NCBI GenBank assembly: GCA_002329365.1
Contig: DCUB01000039.1
Location: 27,659-91,658, forward strand
Reading direction: 5' to 3'
Origin: Ruminococcaceae bacterium UBA1425
GTDB taxonomy: Bacteria; Bacillota; Clostridia; Oscillospirales; Acutalibacteraceae
DNA length: 64,000 nt
Shown: positions 41,879 through 50,055 of the stretch, piece after piece
Layout of the letters: every line of letters begins with the position of its first letter
Numbering within the stretch: position 1 is the stretch's first letter
Notes under the pieces: model-generated
Databases searched by the model: none
The model's input: only the letters and a program-made list of their open reading frames with translations
What the model was told of the DNA's origin: nothing
Made by a program: the position numbers and the translations under genes

Positions 41879-42895
41879 CTAACATCTGATTTCCAATACT
41901 TCCCTGACTCCCTTTGCCCTTATCGCGTCGCGCTCGGACGGCTCAAGGTTTTTGCCGTGCGCCGCGTTTATTGTAGCCGGCTGCATGTTTACAATAAGCT
42001 CGTTTATCTTTTCAAGAGGGAAGTCGAAAACGCCCCTCGCGGTACCCATTCTTACAAGAGATATAAGCTCCATAAATTCGTCGCCGCTTAAAAGCCTTGC
42101 GTTTTTAAGTATGCCTGCCGCGCGGAAAACCTTGTCCTCCTCCGCGGGATTCCTGAGCAGAAGCGACTGCGCCGCCCTTTCCTGCGCCGCTATCTGGAGC
42201 GTAATGGCGCTTAGATTGTCGAGCGCCGCCTGCTCCGTTATGCCGAGCGTTATGCGGTTGCTCATCTGATAAATGCAGCCCCTTGCCGACGAACCCTCGC
42301 CGTATGCGCCGCGAATCGTAAGACCGAGCTTTGAAACGGTTGACGCTATCCCCGAAATCTTGCCCGTCGCCGTCAGCGCGGGAAGATGTAGCATTACGGA
42401 AGCCCTCATAGCCGTTCCGAGATTTGTCGGGCACTGCGTAAGGTAGCCTATGCGCTCGTCGAACGCGTAACACAGCTTTGAGTCAAGCACGTTGTCAATC
42501 TTATCAGCTATGTCGAAGGCCTCGTTAAGCGACAGCCCGGATTTCATGACCTGCAGGCGTATGTGGTCCTCCTCGCAGACCATGATGCTTACGCTTTCGT
42601 CCTCCGTAAGTAACAGCGCCCTGCCCTCGCGCTCTGTTGTAAACTCGGGGCTTATAAGATGACGCTCGGCGAGAGAAACGGCCTGCGACGGGGTAAGCGT
42701 GTTCATGTCGATGTAGCCGAAGCCGCTGTCGCCGTCGCCTGTCAGCGCGTCGCGTACAAGCGCGCATATTTCGGACTTACCCTTTTTGTCAAGCTTTGAC
42801 GGAAAGGGATAGTCGTCGAGGTTCCTTGCAAACCTTATGCGCGTGCTGAGTACAACGTCGCCTTCCGTGCCCTTTTCAATATACCATTTATTCAT
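41879..42895 (-). CDS. mcsB: Protein arginine kinase McsB
   Basis: About 338 residues of the phosphagen-kinase fold: VLSTRIRFARNLDDYPFP, MVCEEDHIRLQVMKSGLSL, LGYLTQCPTNLGTAMRASVM (with the catalytic Cys) and TIRGAYGEGSSARGCIYQMS. It phosphorylates arginines, including on CtsR, and marks proteins for ClpCP. ATG at 42895 is about 10 bases after GGAAAGGA; a TTG nine bases earlier is too close. Follows mcsA by 42 bases. Confidence 0.97.
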   Translation of the reverse strand: MNKWYIEKGTEGDVVLSTRIRFARNLDDYPFPSKLDKKGKSEICALVRDALTGDGDSGFGYIDMNTLTPSQAVSLAERHLISPEFTTEREGRALLLTEDESVSIMVCEEDHIRLQVMKSGLSLNEAFDIADKIDNVLDSKLCYAFDERIGYLTQCPTNLGTAMRASVMLHLPALTATGKISGIASTVSKLGLTIRGAYGEGSSARGCIYQMSNRITLGITEQAALDNLSAITLQIAAQERAAQSLLLRNPAEEDKVFRAAGILKNARLLSGDEFMELISLVRMGTARGVFDFPLEKINELIVNMQPATINAAHGKNLEPSERDAIRAKGVREVLEIRC

Positions 42896-42937
42896 TTTTC
42901 TCAAATCCTTTCCATTTTAAGCTTTTCAACAAAGGTT

Positions 42938-43459
42938 TTATTTGTCAAGTTCCTTGATTTTGTCGCGGAGCACGGCAGCCTGCTCGAAATTCTGTTCCTC
43001 GACGGCTTTTTTCATCTCCGCTTCAAGCGCCGCACGCTTTTCATTCTTTTCCTGCTCCGGCGTTTTCACCGCCTGTGCCTCTACGAAGGAGCCCGACGAG
43101 ATTTTGCCGTTGTGCTTGATTTTTCCGTGAATCCTCTGAAGCGACGGCTGGAGCCTGTCGAAAAAGGTTCTGTAGCATTCCGCGCAGCCGGGCTTTCCCT
43201 CGCGCACTATGTCGTGCCAAGAGTTGCCGCACCTTTTGCAGCGGGCAGTTTCAACAGATATGGCTGAGGGAGAGGCGGGCGACTCGCCGAAAAAGCTGCC
43301 GAGAAGCTCGCCGAAGCCCAAGCCGAATCCGGAAAACATGTCGCCGTAGCCTAAGTTGCCGGCGCATTCGGCGCAAAGGTGGCTTTCGGAGGTGGCGCCG
43401 TTTATAACTCTTTTGATATGTGTCGTGGCTTCGTTTCTGCCGCAGTTCTGACATAACAT
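42938..43459 (-). CDS. mcsA: McsA, activator of McsB
   Basis: 173 residues: zinc motifs LCQNCGRNEAT, HLCAECAGNLG, CKRCGNSW and GCAECYRTFF, then a C-terminal UVR-like helix pair (KAVEEQNFEQAAVLRDKIKE). It activates the McsB kinase and modulates CtsR. AAAGGATGATTTTTT precedes the ATG; that site overlaps the end of the transposase remnant, so the remnant borders it directly. Confidence 0.95.
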   Translation of the reverse strand: MLCQNCGRNEATTHIKRVINGATSESHLCAECAGNLGYGDMFSGFGLGFGELLGSFFGESPASPSAISVETARCKRCGNSWHDIVREGKPGCAECYRTFFDRLQPSLQRIHGKIKHNGKISSGSFVEAQAVKTPEQEKNEKRAALEAEMKKAVEEQNFEQAAVLRDKIKELDK

Positions 43460-43465
43460 AAAAAA

Positions 43466-43966
43466 TCATCCTTTCGTGATGTAATATTCGTCTTCTGTCC
43501 ATTTAGCGGGATTGTTTTAAATGTACTGCCAAACAGACAGATAATCTTCTTCGTCGCGGATTACATGCTCATAGTAATTGCGCTGCCAAATCGGCTGCCC
43601 GTATTCTTTGTTGCTGAAACGCTTGAATGTTGAAATAAGATCGGGTAGCGACCTTGCCGTAGGGCCGGCGTCCTCGACGGTCCGCCCGAATCGTGAAAAC
43701 GGATAATAAGATGAACGTGATTCGGCATTATTACATACTTAATCAACGGTAACATTGCGTACACGTTTTCTATGGAATGTATAATTTTTTCAGCAATTTT
43801 ACCGCAGTCTGTCAGCTTGACATACGGGGCGTCGAGGACGCCGCCCCCTGCTATTTCACACAGAATTTTCTGTTTATCCTGTGTACACACAGTAACAAAA
43901 TAAGCTCCGTTTCTGTGAATAATCATATCCCTTTAACCTTAAATTCTTTCTTGTCTGAATACTCAT
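43466..43966 (-). pseudogene. Broken REP-associated Y1 transposase (RAYT)
   Basis: Reading across frames on the minus strand gives MSIQTRKNLRLKGYDYS, then (frame change) NGAYFVTVCTQDKQKILCEI, the catalytic-metal motif VIMPNHVHLIIRF, then (frame change) LISTFKRFSNKEYGQPIWQR, NYYEHVIRDEEDYLSVWQYI, a TAA, and NNPAKWTEDEYYITKG before the final TGA. This is a nearly full-length IS200-like/RAYT protein (tyrosine in the NYYEH or QYI region) disabled by at least two frameshifts and one stop. It lies inside the ctsR-mcsA-mcsB-clpC operon, between ctsR and mcsA. Confidence 0.85.
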
Positions 43967-43984
43967 TTTCACTCCCGTCGCTGA

Positions 43985-44434
43985 TTACATTGATGCGAGC
44001 AGCATCTGCTTGAACAGGCCCGCCCTTATTTCGTCCCTTTTCTCCGGCGGCACTGAGCGCAGGCAGGTGTCCGCCGTAGCCGCAAGCATCAGGTTTGCAC
44101 CGCGTCCGTCGATAAGCTGCTGGGCGGCAAGGTTTAAGATGTTTGCGCGGCAGCTCCTTTCGTCCATTGACGTACCCACGTTGTTGACGACGTGCATGAG
44201 GGTAGCCCCCCTGTCAAGTTTTATGCGCCGTATTCTAATATATCCGCCGCCGCCGCGTCTGCTTTCGACGATATAGCCCTGCTCCGGCGTGAACCTTGAC
44301 GCTATGACGTAGTTAATCTGGCTCGGAACGCAGCCGAGAGTCTGAGCAAGCTCGTTTCGCTGTATTTCCGCATAGCCCTCCTCGTTTTCAAGCAGCTCCA
44401 ATATGATTTTGGCTATGCTGTTGCTCAGGTTCAT
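43985..44434 (-). CDS. ctsR: Transcriptional repressor CtsR
   Basis: 149 residues: LSNSIAKIILELLENEEGYA, then the winged-helix QRNELAQTLGCVPSQINYVI and the Gly-rich wing GYIVESRRGGGGYIRI, with a C-terminal helical domain that McsB targets. It represses clp genes until heat stress. Operator boxes lie directly upstream, indicating autoregulation. GGGATGATGCG precedes the ATG. Confidence 0.97.
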   Translation of the reverse strand: MNLSNSIAKIILELLENEEGYAEIQRNELAQTLGCVPSQINYVIASRFTPEQGYIVESRRGGGGYIRIRRIKLDRGATLMHVVNNVGTSMDERSCRANILNLAAQQLIDGRGANLMLAATADTCLRSVPPEKRDEIRAGLFKQMLLASM

Positions 44435-44455
44435 TTCGCATCATCCCTTTTTGAC

Positions 44456-44472
44456 TTTGACTTTCCTTGACC
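44456..44472 (-). promoter_or_regulatory. CtsR operator box, downstream of promoter
   Basis: Minus strand GGTCAAGGAAAGTCAAA matches the CtsR heptad pattern (RGTCAAA-3 bases-RGTCAAA) with one change. It covers about +6 to +22 of the ctsR transcript. Confidence 0.85.
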
Positions 44473-44484
44473 TTTACGAAAGTA

Positions 44485-44513
44485 ATTATAGCCGCAAATA
44501 ATGGAAACGTCAA
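44485..44513 (-). promoter_or_regulatory. Sigma-A promoter of the ctsR operon
   Basis: Minus strand TTGACG (44513-44508), 17-base spacer, TATAAT (44490-44485). It lies between two CtsR boxes, so repressor binding on both sides would block RNA polymerase. Confidence 0.88.
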
Positions 44514-44514
44514 A

Positions 44515-44531
44515 GGTCAATAAAGGTCAAA
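44515..44531 (+). promoter_or_regulatory. CtsR operator box, upstream of promoter
   Basis: GGTCAATAAAGGTCAAA on the plus strand: two GGTCAAW heptads three bases apart. It abuts the -35 of the ctsR promoter, and a further TGACCTTT half-site follows at 44534 and another near 44627. Confidence 0.88.
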
Positions 44532-44793
44532 TCTGACCTTTAGCGCCGTATGTGATTAACATTATGCATTATTATCTCTTGTTTACTCACTTTTTCGCAT
44601 TTTTTCTTTATTTTTCAGGCAGTCTGACCTTTGATGTTTCGGTTCTTCGGGACGGGGGGAAAGGGATACTTCGCGGCGGTTTTCACCTTGCGTCAGCGGC
44701 TTACACTTAGTTTACTGTCCGTCGCGTTGATTTATGCGGTAAGGTTAGAGTATTGCTGGAACAAATAAACATTAAAACAGCGTTATATTGTGC

Positions 44794-44823
44794 TTGTAAT
44801 TCATGCTATGCATATGATATAAT
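44794..44823 (+). promoter_or_regulatory. Promoter for glycogen phosphorylase
   Basis: TTGTAA (44794-44799), 18-base spacer, TATAAT (44818-44823), 36 bases before the ATG at 44860. The preceding region 44540-44790 shows no gene. Confidence 0.65.
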
Positions 44824-44859
44824 AAATTTTAACGTGGATAATTGTATTCGGAGGATTAT

Positions 44860-47247
44860 ATGGACTGTAATTTAACAAAAAATCAGGTAAAGGAGCTTAT
44901 AAAAGGAAAGCTGTCGCACTTTATGGGCGTTACCGCCGACGAGGCGACATACGAGCATTATTACAGGGCGTCCGCCATGATACTTCGCGACATGATGGCG
45001 GCGGGCAGAAAAGAGGTCAGCGACAACGCGTCGGAGCAGGGCTCTAAGAAGATATATTACCTGTGCATGGAGTTCCTCATGGGGCGCTCGCTAAAAAATA
45101 CATTGTTCAACCTTAATCTCACAGGCGTATTCAGGGAAGCGCTTGCAGATTTTGGCATAAAGCTTGAAAGCCTTTACGATTGTGAGCCGGACGCCGGCCT
45201 CGGAAACGGAGGTCTCGGAAGGCTTGCCGCCTGCTATCTTGACGCGCTCGCGTCGGGGGGATATCACGCAACGGGATATTCGATACTTTACGAGTACGGC
45301 ATATTCAGGCAGAAGCTCGTCGACGGCTGGCAGTCCGAAATACCCGATTTCTGGCTGCCCGGCGGAGACGTGTGGCTTGTGCCGAGGGACGATTCCGCCT
45401 GCGAGGTCAGTTTTGAGGGCAGCGTTTATGACGAGTGGGACGAGCATTACCACCATGTGGAGCTGAGGGACTGCAAAACGGTCAGAGCCGTTCCCTATGA
45501 CATGTACGTCGCCGGAAACGACGGGTGCGGCGTGAGCGTCCTGCGCCTATGGAAGGCTACCGCGTCGGGCTTCGACATGGAAAAGTTCAATCAGGGCGAC
45601 TATCTGCGCGCGGTGGAGCAAACGGCGATGGCAGAGGTCATCAGCAAGGTGCTTTACCCCGCCGACAATCACCCCGAGGGCAAAAGCCTGCGACTTCGCC
45701 AGCAGTATTTCCTTGTTTCGGCATCAATTCAGGATATTGTCAAGCGTCATCTGCGACAGTACGCCTCAATGGAAAACTTCACCGAAAAGGTTGCCATTCA
45801 TATAAACGACACGCATCCCACAATGGCGATACCGGAGCTTATGCGCATACTTCTTGACGAGTGCGGCTACACATGGGACGACGCGTGGCGGATTGTAACG
45901 TCGACCTTCGCGTACACCAATCACACCGTTATGAGCGAGGCGCTCGAATGCTGGTCCGAGGACCTTGTGCAAAGGCTTCTGCCGAGGATTTACCAGATAA
46001 TAAAAGAAGTCGACAACCGTTACCGCAGCTTTATCTGGAACGTAACGGGCGACGCCGCAAGAGTAGAGCGCATGGCGGTTATTGCAAACGGCGTTGTCCG
46101 TATGGCTAATCTGTGCGTCGCGGCGTGCCACAGCGTAAACGGCGTGTCAGAGCTTCACAGCAATATACTTAAAAAGACGGTTTTCCGCGAGTTTTACGCT
46201 ATCACGCCCGACAAGTTCAAAAACGTCACAAACGGCATAGCCCACCGCCGCTGGCTTTGCCAGGCTAACCCCGCTTTAACGGAGCTGATACAGGGGCTGA
46301 TAGGCGACGGGTTTATAAGCGACGGCGACGAGCTTTTGCGTCTGCGCGAGTTCCGCGGCGACAGCGGCGTGCTTCAGATGCTCCAGAATATAAAGCGCGA
46401 AAACAAGGAAAACTTTGCACAGTTAATCAAAAAGCAGACGGGCGAAACGCTCGACCCTTCTTCGATATTCGACGTTCAGGTAAAAAGGCTTCACGAGTAT
46501 AAACGCCAGCACATGAACGCCTTCAACATCATTTCAAGATACCTTGCAATAAAAGACAATCCTAACGGCGAGTTCACGCCTCACACATATATTTTTGCCG
46601 CAAAGGCGGCCGCCGGATACTTTATCGCAAAAAAAATCATAAGCTTTATATGGAACCTCTCAAAGGTCATCGACAACGACCCCGACGTAAAGGGGCGGCT
46701 GAAGGTTTTGTTTGTAGAGGACTATAACGTAACAATGGCCGAAAGGCTCATGCCCGCCGCAGACATAAGCGAGCAGATTTCGCTTGCGGGTACGGAGGCG
46801 AGCGGCACGGGCAACATGAAGCTGATGATTAACGGCGCGGTTACCTTAGGAACAATGGACGGAGCGAACATCGAGATTTATGAGGCGGTGGGCGACGGCA
46901 ACATCATCATATTCGGCATGAACGCCTCCGAGGCTTCAACACTCTCGCACTCGTACAACCCTCAGGATTATTTCAACAACAACGCCGAGATACGCCGCGT
47001 TATCGACTTTATAAACAGAGGCATTAACGGTGTTCAGTTCCGTGAGATAAGCGGAATAATAAGCTATGACCCTTATATGGTTCTCGCCGATTTTGCCGAC
47101 TATCGCATGGCACAGCAAAAAGCCGAGCAAATGTATGCCGAACGAGAGATCTGGAACGACATTTCGCTCATGAACATTTCGGGAGCAGGTCATTTCGCCG
47201 CGGACAGGGCAATAAAGGAATACGCCGAAAATATTTGGGACGTCTGA
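44860..47247 (+). CDS. glgP: Glycogen/starch/alpha-glucan phosphorylase
   Basis: About 795 residues of GT35. Recognisable blocks are YLCMEFLMGRSLKNTLFNL, DAGLGNGGLGRLAACYLDAL, IHINDTHPTMAIPELMRI, TNGIAHRRWL, VKRLHEYKRQ and the PLP lysine in EASGTGNMKLMINGAVTLGT. It releases glucose 1-phosphate from storage glucan. ATG at 44860 follows GGAGG; the frame's earlier TTG spans that site. No other glycogen genes are adjacent, so it is an isolated gene with its own promoter. Confidence 0.97.
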   Translation: MDCNLTKNQVKELIKGKLSHFMGVTADEATYEHYYRASAMILRDMMAAGRKEVSDNASEQGSKKIYYLCMEFLMGRSLKNTLFNLNLTGVFREALADFGIKLESLYDCEPDAGLGNGGLGRLAACYLDALASGGYHATGYSILYEYGIFRQKLVDGWQSEIPDFWLPGGDVWLVPRDDSACEVSFEGSVYDEWDEHYHHVELRDCKTVRAVPYDMYVAGNDGCGVSVLRLWKATASGFDMEKFNQGDYLRAVEQTAMAEVISKVLYPADNHPEGKSLRLRQQYFLVSASIQDIVKRHLRQYASMENFTEKVAIHINDTHPTMAIPELMRILLDECGYTWDDAWRIVTSTFAYTNHTVMSEALECWSEDLVQRLLPRIYQIIKEVDNRYRSFIWNVTGDAARVERMAVIANGVVRMANLCVAACHSVNGVSELHSNILKKTVFREFYAITPDKFKNVTNGIAHRRWLCQANPALTELIQGLIGDGFISDGDELLRLREFRGDSGVLQMLQNIKRENKENFAQLIKKQTGETLDPSSIFDVQVKRLHEYKRQHMNAFNIISRYLAIKDNPNGEFTPHTYIFAAKAAAGYFIAKKIISFIWNLSKVIDNDPDVKGRLKVLFVEDYNVTMAERLMPAADISEQISLAGTEASGTGNMKLMINGAVTLGTMDGANIEIYEAVGDGNIIIFGMNASEASTLSHSYNPQDYFNNNAEIRRVIDFINRGINGVQFREISGIISYDPYMVLADFADYRMAQQKAEQMYAEREIWNDISLMNISGAGHFAADRAIKEYAENIWDV

Positions 47248-47248
47248 T

Positions 47249-48307
47249 TTGAGGTGTATAAAAAAACAAGATGAAGGGCAGGCGGCAGACATTAACGATA
47301 ATTTTCGTCAGGGGTACCCTCCCTTTTACCCGAACGGCTTCGGCATGAGCGATGAGGACAGAATTATCTTAAGGTTCAGGGAACAGCAAAGCATTAAAAG
47401 GCTCAGCATCACCGCCGGGCTTAGCGTGGTAGGATTTGTGGTTCTTCAGATATTGTCCGTTGTTTTACTGACATTGTTCGGCTATGACGACATGTATTCA
47501 AACAACGAAACGTTCGCGGGCTTTTTTAACATCTTTTCATATCTGATAAGTGCGTTCGTGCCGTTTTTCATAGCTTACATCGCAATGGCTCCGTCCGAAA
47601 AAAACAACGCCATGAAGTTCGGCGCACCCGTTTCAAAGTCGATGATACCAGTAACTGTCGTAATAGGTCTTATGGCTTGCACTGTCGGCAACTTTGTTAC
47701 GGGATACATCCAGTCGTTTGTCGAGGCGGCAGGCTATGAAATAACGGCGGGCGAGTTTCCCGTTTCCACCTCCGTTTACGGGCTACTCAAAGATGTCATT
47801 TACATCGGCGCACTGCCCGCGCTCGTCGAGGAGTTCGCATTAAGGGGCGTAGTTATGCAGCCGCTTCGCAGATACGGCGACACTTTCGCCATCCTTATGT
47901 CGTCGCTTGTTTTCGCGCTGATGCACGGCAACCTTATTCAAATACCGTTTGCCTTTATAGTGGGCATAGCTATTGGCTATCTCGTTATCGCTACGGGCAG
48001 CATATGGACGGGTGTACTGATACATTTTTTCAACAACCTTTATTCTGTTGTAATAACTTATCTTCTTGCAGTGCGCCCGCCCTTGGCGCAGGACTTTTAC
48101 AGCATTTACAACATCGCCGTCTTAGTATTCGGAATATGCGGTATTGCAATGTTCTCCGCTTTCGGCAAGCGTTACAGGCTGAGCCGAGATAATACTGTTC
48201 TGTCAAGCAGCGACAAGGCTGTCTCTTATGTTTTTACCGTGCCGATGGTAATCGCAATATTTATTTTAGGAGCCGAAACCGCCTACTTCATAAGCTATAC
48301 GGGGTGA
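47249..48307 (+). CDS. CPBP family intramembrane metalloprotease (Abi/CAAX)
   Basis: 352 residues with about eight membrane helices. The catalytic motifs are ALVEEFALRGVVMQPLRR (EExxxR), VFALMHGN (FxxxH) and GVLIHFFNNLYS (HxxxN). Such proteases cut inside membranes and are linked to bacteriocin self-immunity or protein processing; the target here is unknown. The start is uncertain: TTG at 47249 lies directly behind the glgP stop without a clear ribosome binding site, and the next in-frame ATG is at residue 33 (47345). Confidence 0.88.
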   Translation: MRCIKKQDEGQAADINDNFRQGYPPFYPNGFGMSDEDRIILRFREQQSIKRLSITAGLSVVGFVVLQILSVVLLTLFGYDDMYSNNETFAGFFNIFSYLISAFVPFFIAYIAMAPSEKNNAMKFGAPVSKSMIPVTVVIGLMACTVGNFVTGYIQSFVEAAGYEITAGEFPVSTSVYGLLKDVIYIGALPALVEEFALRGVVMQPLRRYGDTFAILMSSLVFALMHGNLIQIPFAFIVGIAIGYLVIATGSIWTGVLIHFFNNLYSVVITYLLAVRPPLAQDFYSIYNIAVLVFGICGIAMFSAFGKRYRLSRDNTVLSSSDKAVSYVFTVPMVIAIFILGAETAYFISYTG

Positions 48308-48314
48308 CGCTGTG

Positions 48315-48794
48315 ATGAACGACGCCGATTTTATGCGCGAGGCTATTACTCTTGCAAGGCTTGCCGCGGAAGACGGCGAAACGCCCGTCGGTGCCGTCGT
48401 TGTAAAAAACGGCGAGATTGTAGGGCGCGGAAGAAACCGCCGCGAGGTGTCAAAAAACGCCCTTGCCCACGCGGAGCTTGAGGCTGTTGAAGAAGCGTGC
48501 CGCACTTTAGGCGGCTGGCGGCTTTTGGAGTGCGAAATGTTTGTAACGCTTGAGCCTTGCCCTATGTGCGCCGGAGCTATTATAAACTCACGGATACGCA
48601 GGCTCGTTTTCGGGGCTTACGACAAAAAGTCCGGCTCGTGCGGTTCTGTTGTCGACCTGTTTTCACTGCCCTATAACCATTCACCGCAAAAGGAAGGCGG
48701 CTTTATGGAGAATGAATGCTCCGAGCTGCTAAAAAGCTTTTTCGCCGACGTGCGCCGCGGCATCAAAAAGGCGCCCGACGGAAGGAATAAATAA
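48315..48794 (+). CDS. tadA: tRNA-specific adenosine deaminase TadA
   Basis: About 159 residues. The zinc deaminase motifs are NALAHAELEAVEEAC (HAE) and LEPCPMCAGAIINSRI (PCxxC). It converts A34 to inosine in tRNA-Arg(ACG). GTG 48312 is directly followed by ATG 48315; I take the ATG. It starts eight bases after the protease gene ends. Confidence 0.95.
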   Translation: MNDADFMREAITLARLAAEDGETPVGAVVVKNGEIVGRGRNRREVSKNALAHAELEAVEEACRTLGGWRLLECEMFVTLEPCPMCAGAIINSRIRRLVFGAYDKKSGSCGSVVDLFSLPYNHSPQKEGGFMENECSELLKSFFADVRRGIKKAPDGRNK

Positions 48795-48813
48795 AAAATC
48801 AGGAAGATGTCAA

Positions 48814-50034
48814 ATGAGTAAAATGTTCAAAAAATGTCTTTCACTTTTCCTCTGCGCCACGCTTCTCCTCTGCGTTTTCACCATTCAGTCCTTCGCTGTC
48901 GAAAAAAACGGTATATTAGACGGCGGCAAGAATAACAAGATTGAAACGGCAATTGAGGTTACCGGCGACTTCACGGCTACAATCAACAAAGAGTACATGT
49001 TTTACAAATTTACGCCGACGCAAAGCGGATTCTACCGCGTCAGCGGCGACCTTCCGGATATCGGAGCATATCTCTGGGTTTACGACAGTTTAATGAACGA
49101 TATCGATTATAACAAAACCGGAAGCTTCTGGAATTACAGCAGCGATACCGGCTTTGAGGAATTCCTTAATCTTGAAGCCGGCGAAACCTATTATTTTGAA
49201 ATCGGTTTATATTATGATGAAGTTTTACTGACCGGCTCGGTATCCTTTGACGTGAGCATTGATTATTTGGGCTCGATAACGGGCGCAACGCTTGTGTCGC
49301 CGCCGGACAAGCTCACCTACATCAAGGGAGTTGACGAGTACGATTACACAAGCCCCGATTTCATTTACTATGAATTCTACTTTGACATCACCGGCGCGTT
49401 TGCCGACGTAACCTTTTCACAGGGGCAGACGTATACTCTTTGCGACTACGCGCTTGAAATTGCCTTTGAAAAAAGCTATGACACTGAAAAGCGGCACTTG
49501 GGCGTTAACAATGTTTATTTCAGTTATGACGAAACGGTTATGTTTACGTTTACAATAACGCTCATAGAAAGCCCCGTTGAGAGCATAGAAATTGTGCGCC
49601 TGCCCGACAAGACGGTCTACACCTTCGGCATAGACGGAAGCCTTGACTACGACTACTTTTATCCCCAAACCGACTTTACGGGACTTCAGGTTAAAATCAA
49701 CTATACGGGCGGTACAAGCAAAACAGTCGACTGGGAGAACAGCGAAGATTATGGGTCGGGAGTAATGATTGTGAACGGATACCCCCTGTATGCCGATTGC
49801 TATGGCACCGACGAGCCGGGCGATGCAGCCGTTGAGGTGTACTATTTAACAAAAACGGCGGAGTTTAACATCAGCATAAATTCGCCGTCGTTCTTTGAAA
49901 AGCTGTCCATACTGTTTAACATCACGTTTACGGCAACACTCGACAGCTTCTCAGAATTGTCTTACCTGCCGTATATCCTGTTTGCCGCGCCGGTAAACTT
50001 TTTCACAATGCTGTTCAAATTAATAAAAATGTAA
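48814..50034 (+). CDS. Secreted protein with PPC-like and Ig-like domains
   Basis: 406 residues with a signal peptide (ending QSFAVEK, about residue 27). Residues about 30-150 resemble a bacterial pre-peptidase C-terminal beta-sandwich (NKEYMFYKFTPTQSGFYRVS ... LNLEAGETYYFEIGLYY). About 245-330 resembles the Big_3-like repeat (IEIVRLPDKTVYTFG ... DFTGLQVKINYTGGTSKTV), as in the protein at 422-2545. The C-terminus has a hydrophobic stretch (YLPYILFAAPVNFFTMLF). Probably surface-attached; no function is apparent. Encoded with the next gene, 21 bases apart. Confidence 0.75.
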   Translation: MSKMFKKCLSLFLCATLLLCVFTIQSFAVEKNGILDGGKNNKIETAIEVTGDFTATINKEYMFYKFTPTQSGFYRVSGDLPDIGAYLWVYDSLMNDIDYNKTGSFWNYSSDTGFEEFLNLEAGETYYFEIGLYYDEVLLTGSVSFDVSIDYLGSITGATLVSPPDKLTYIKGVDEYDYTSPDFIYYEFYFDITGAFADVTFSQGQTYTLCDYALEIAFEKSYDTEKRHLGVNNVYFSYDETVMFTFTITLIESPVESIEIVRLPDKTVYTFGIDGSLDYDYFYPQTDFTGLQVKINYTGGTSKTVDWENSEDYGSGVMIVNGYPLYADCYGTDEPGDAAVEVYYLTKTAEFNISINSPSFFEKLSILFNITFTATLDSFSELSYLPYILFAAPVNFFTMLFKLIKM

Positions 50035-50055
50035 ATCCGAAAGGAACGATGTCAA

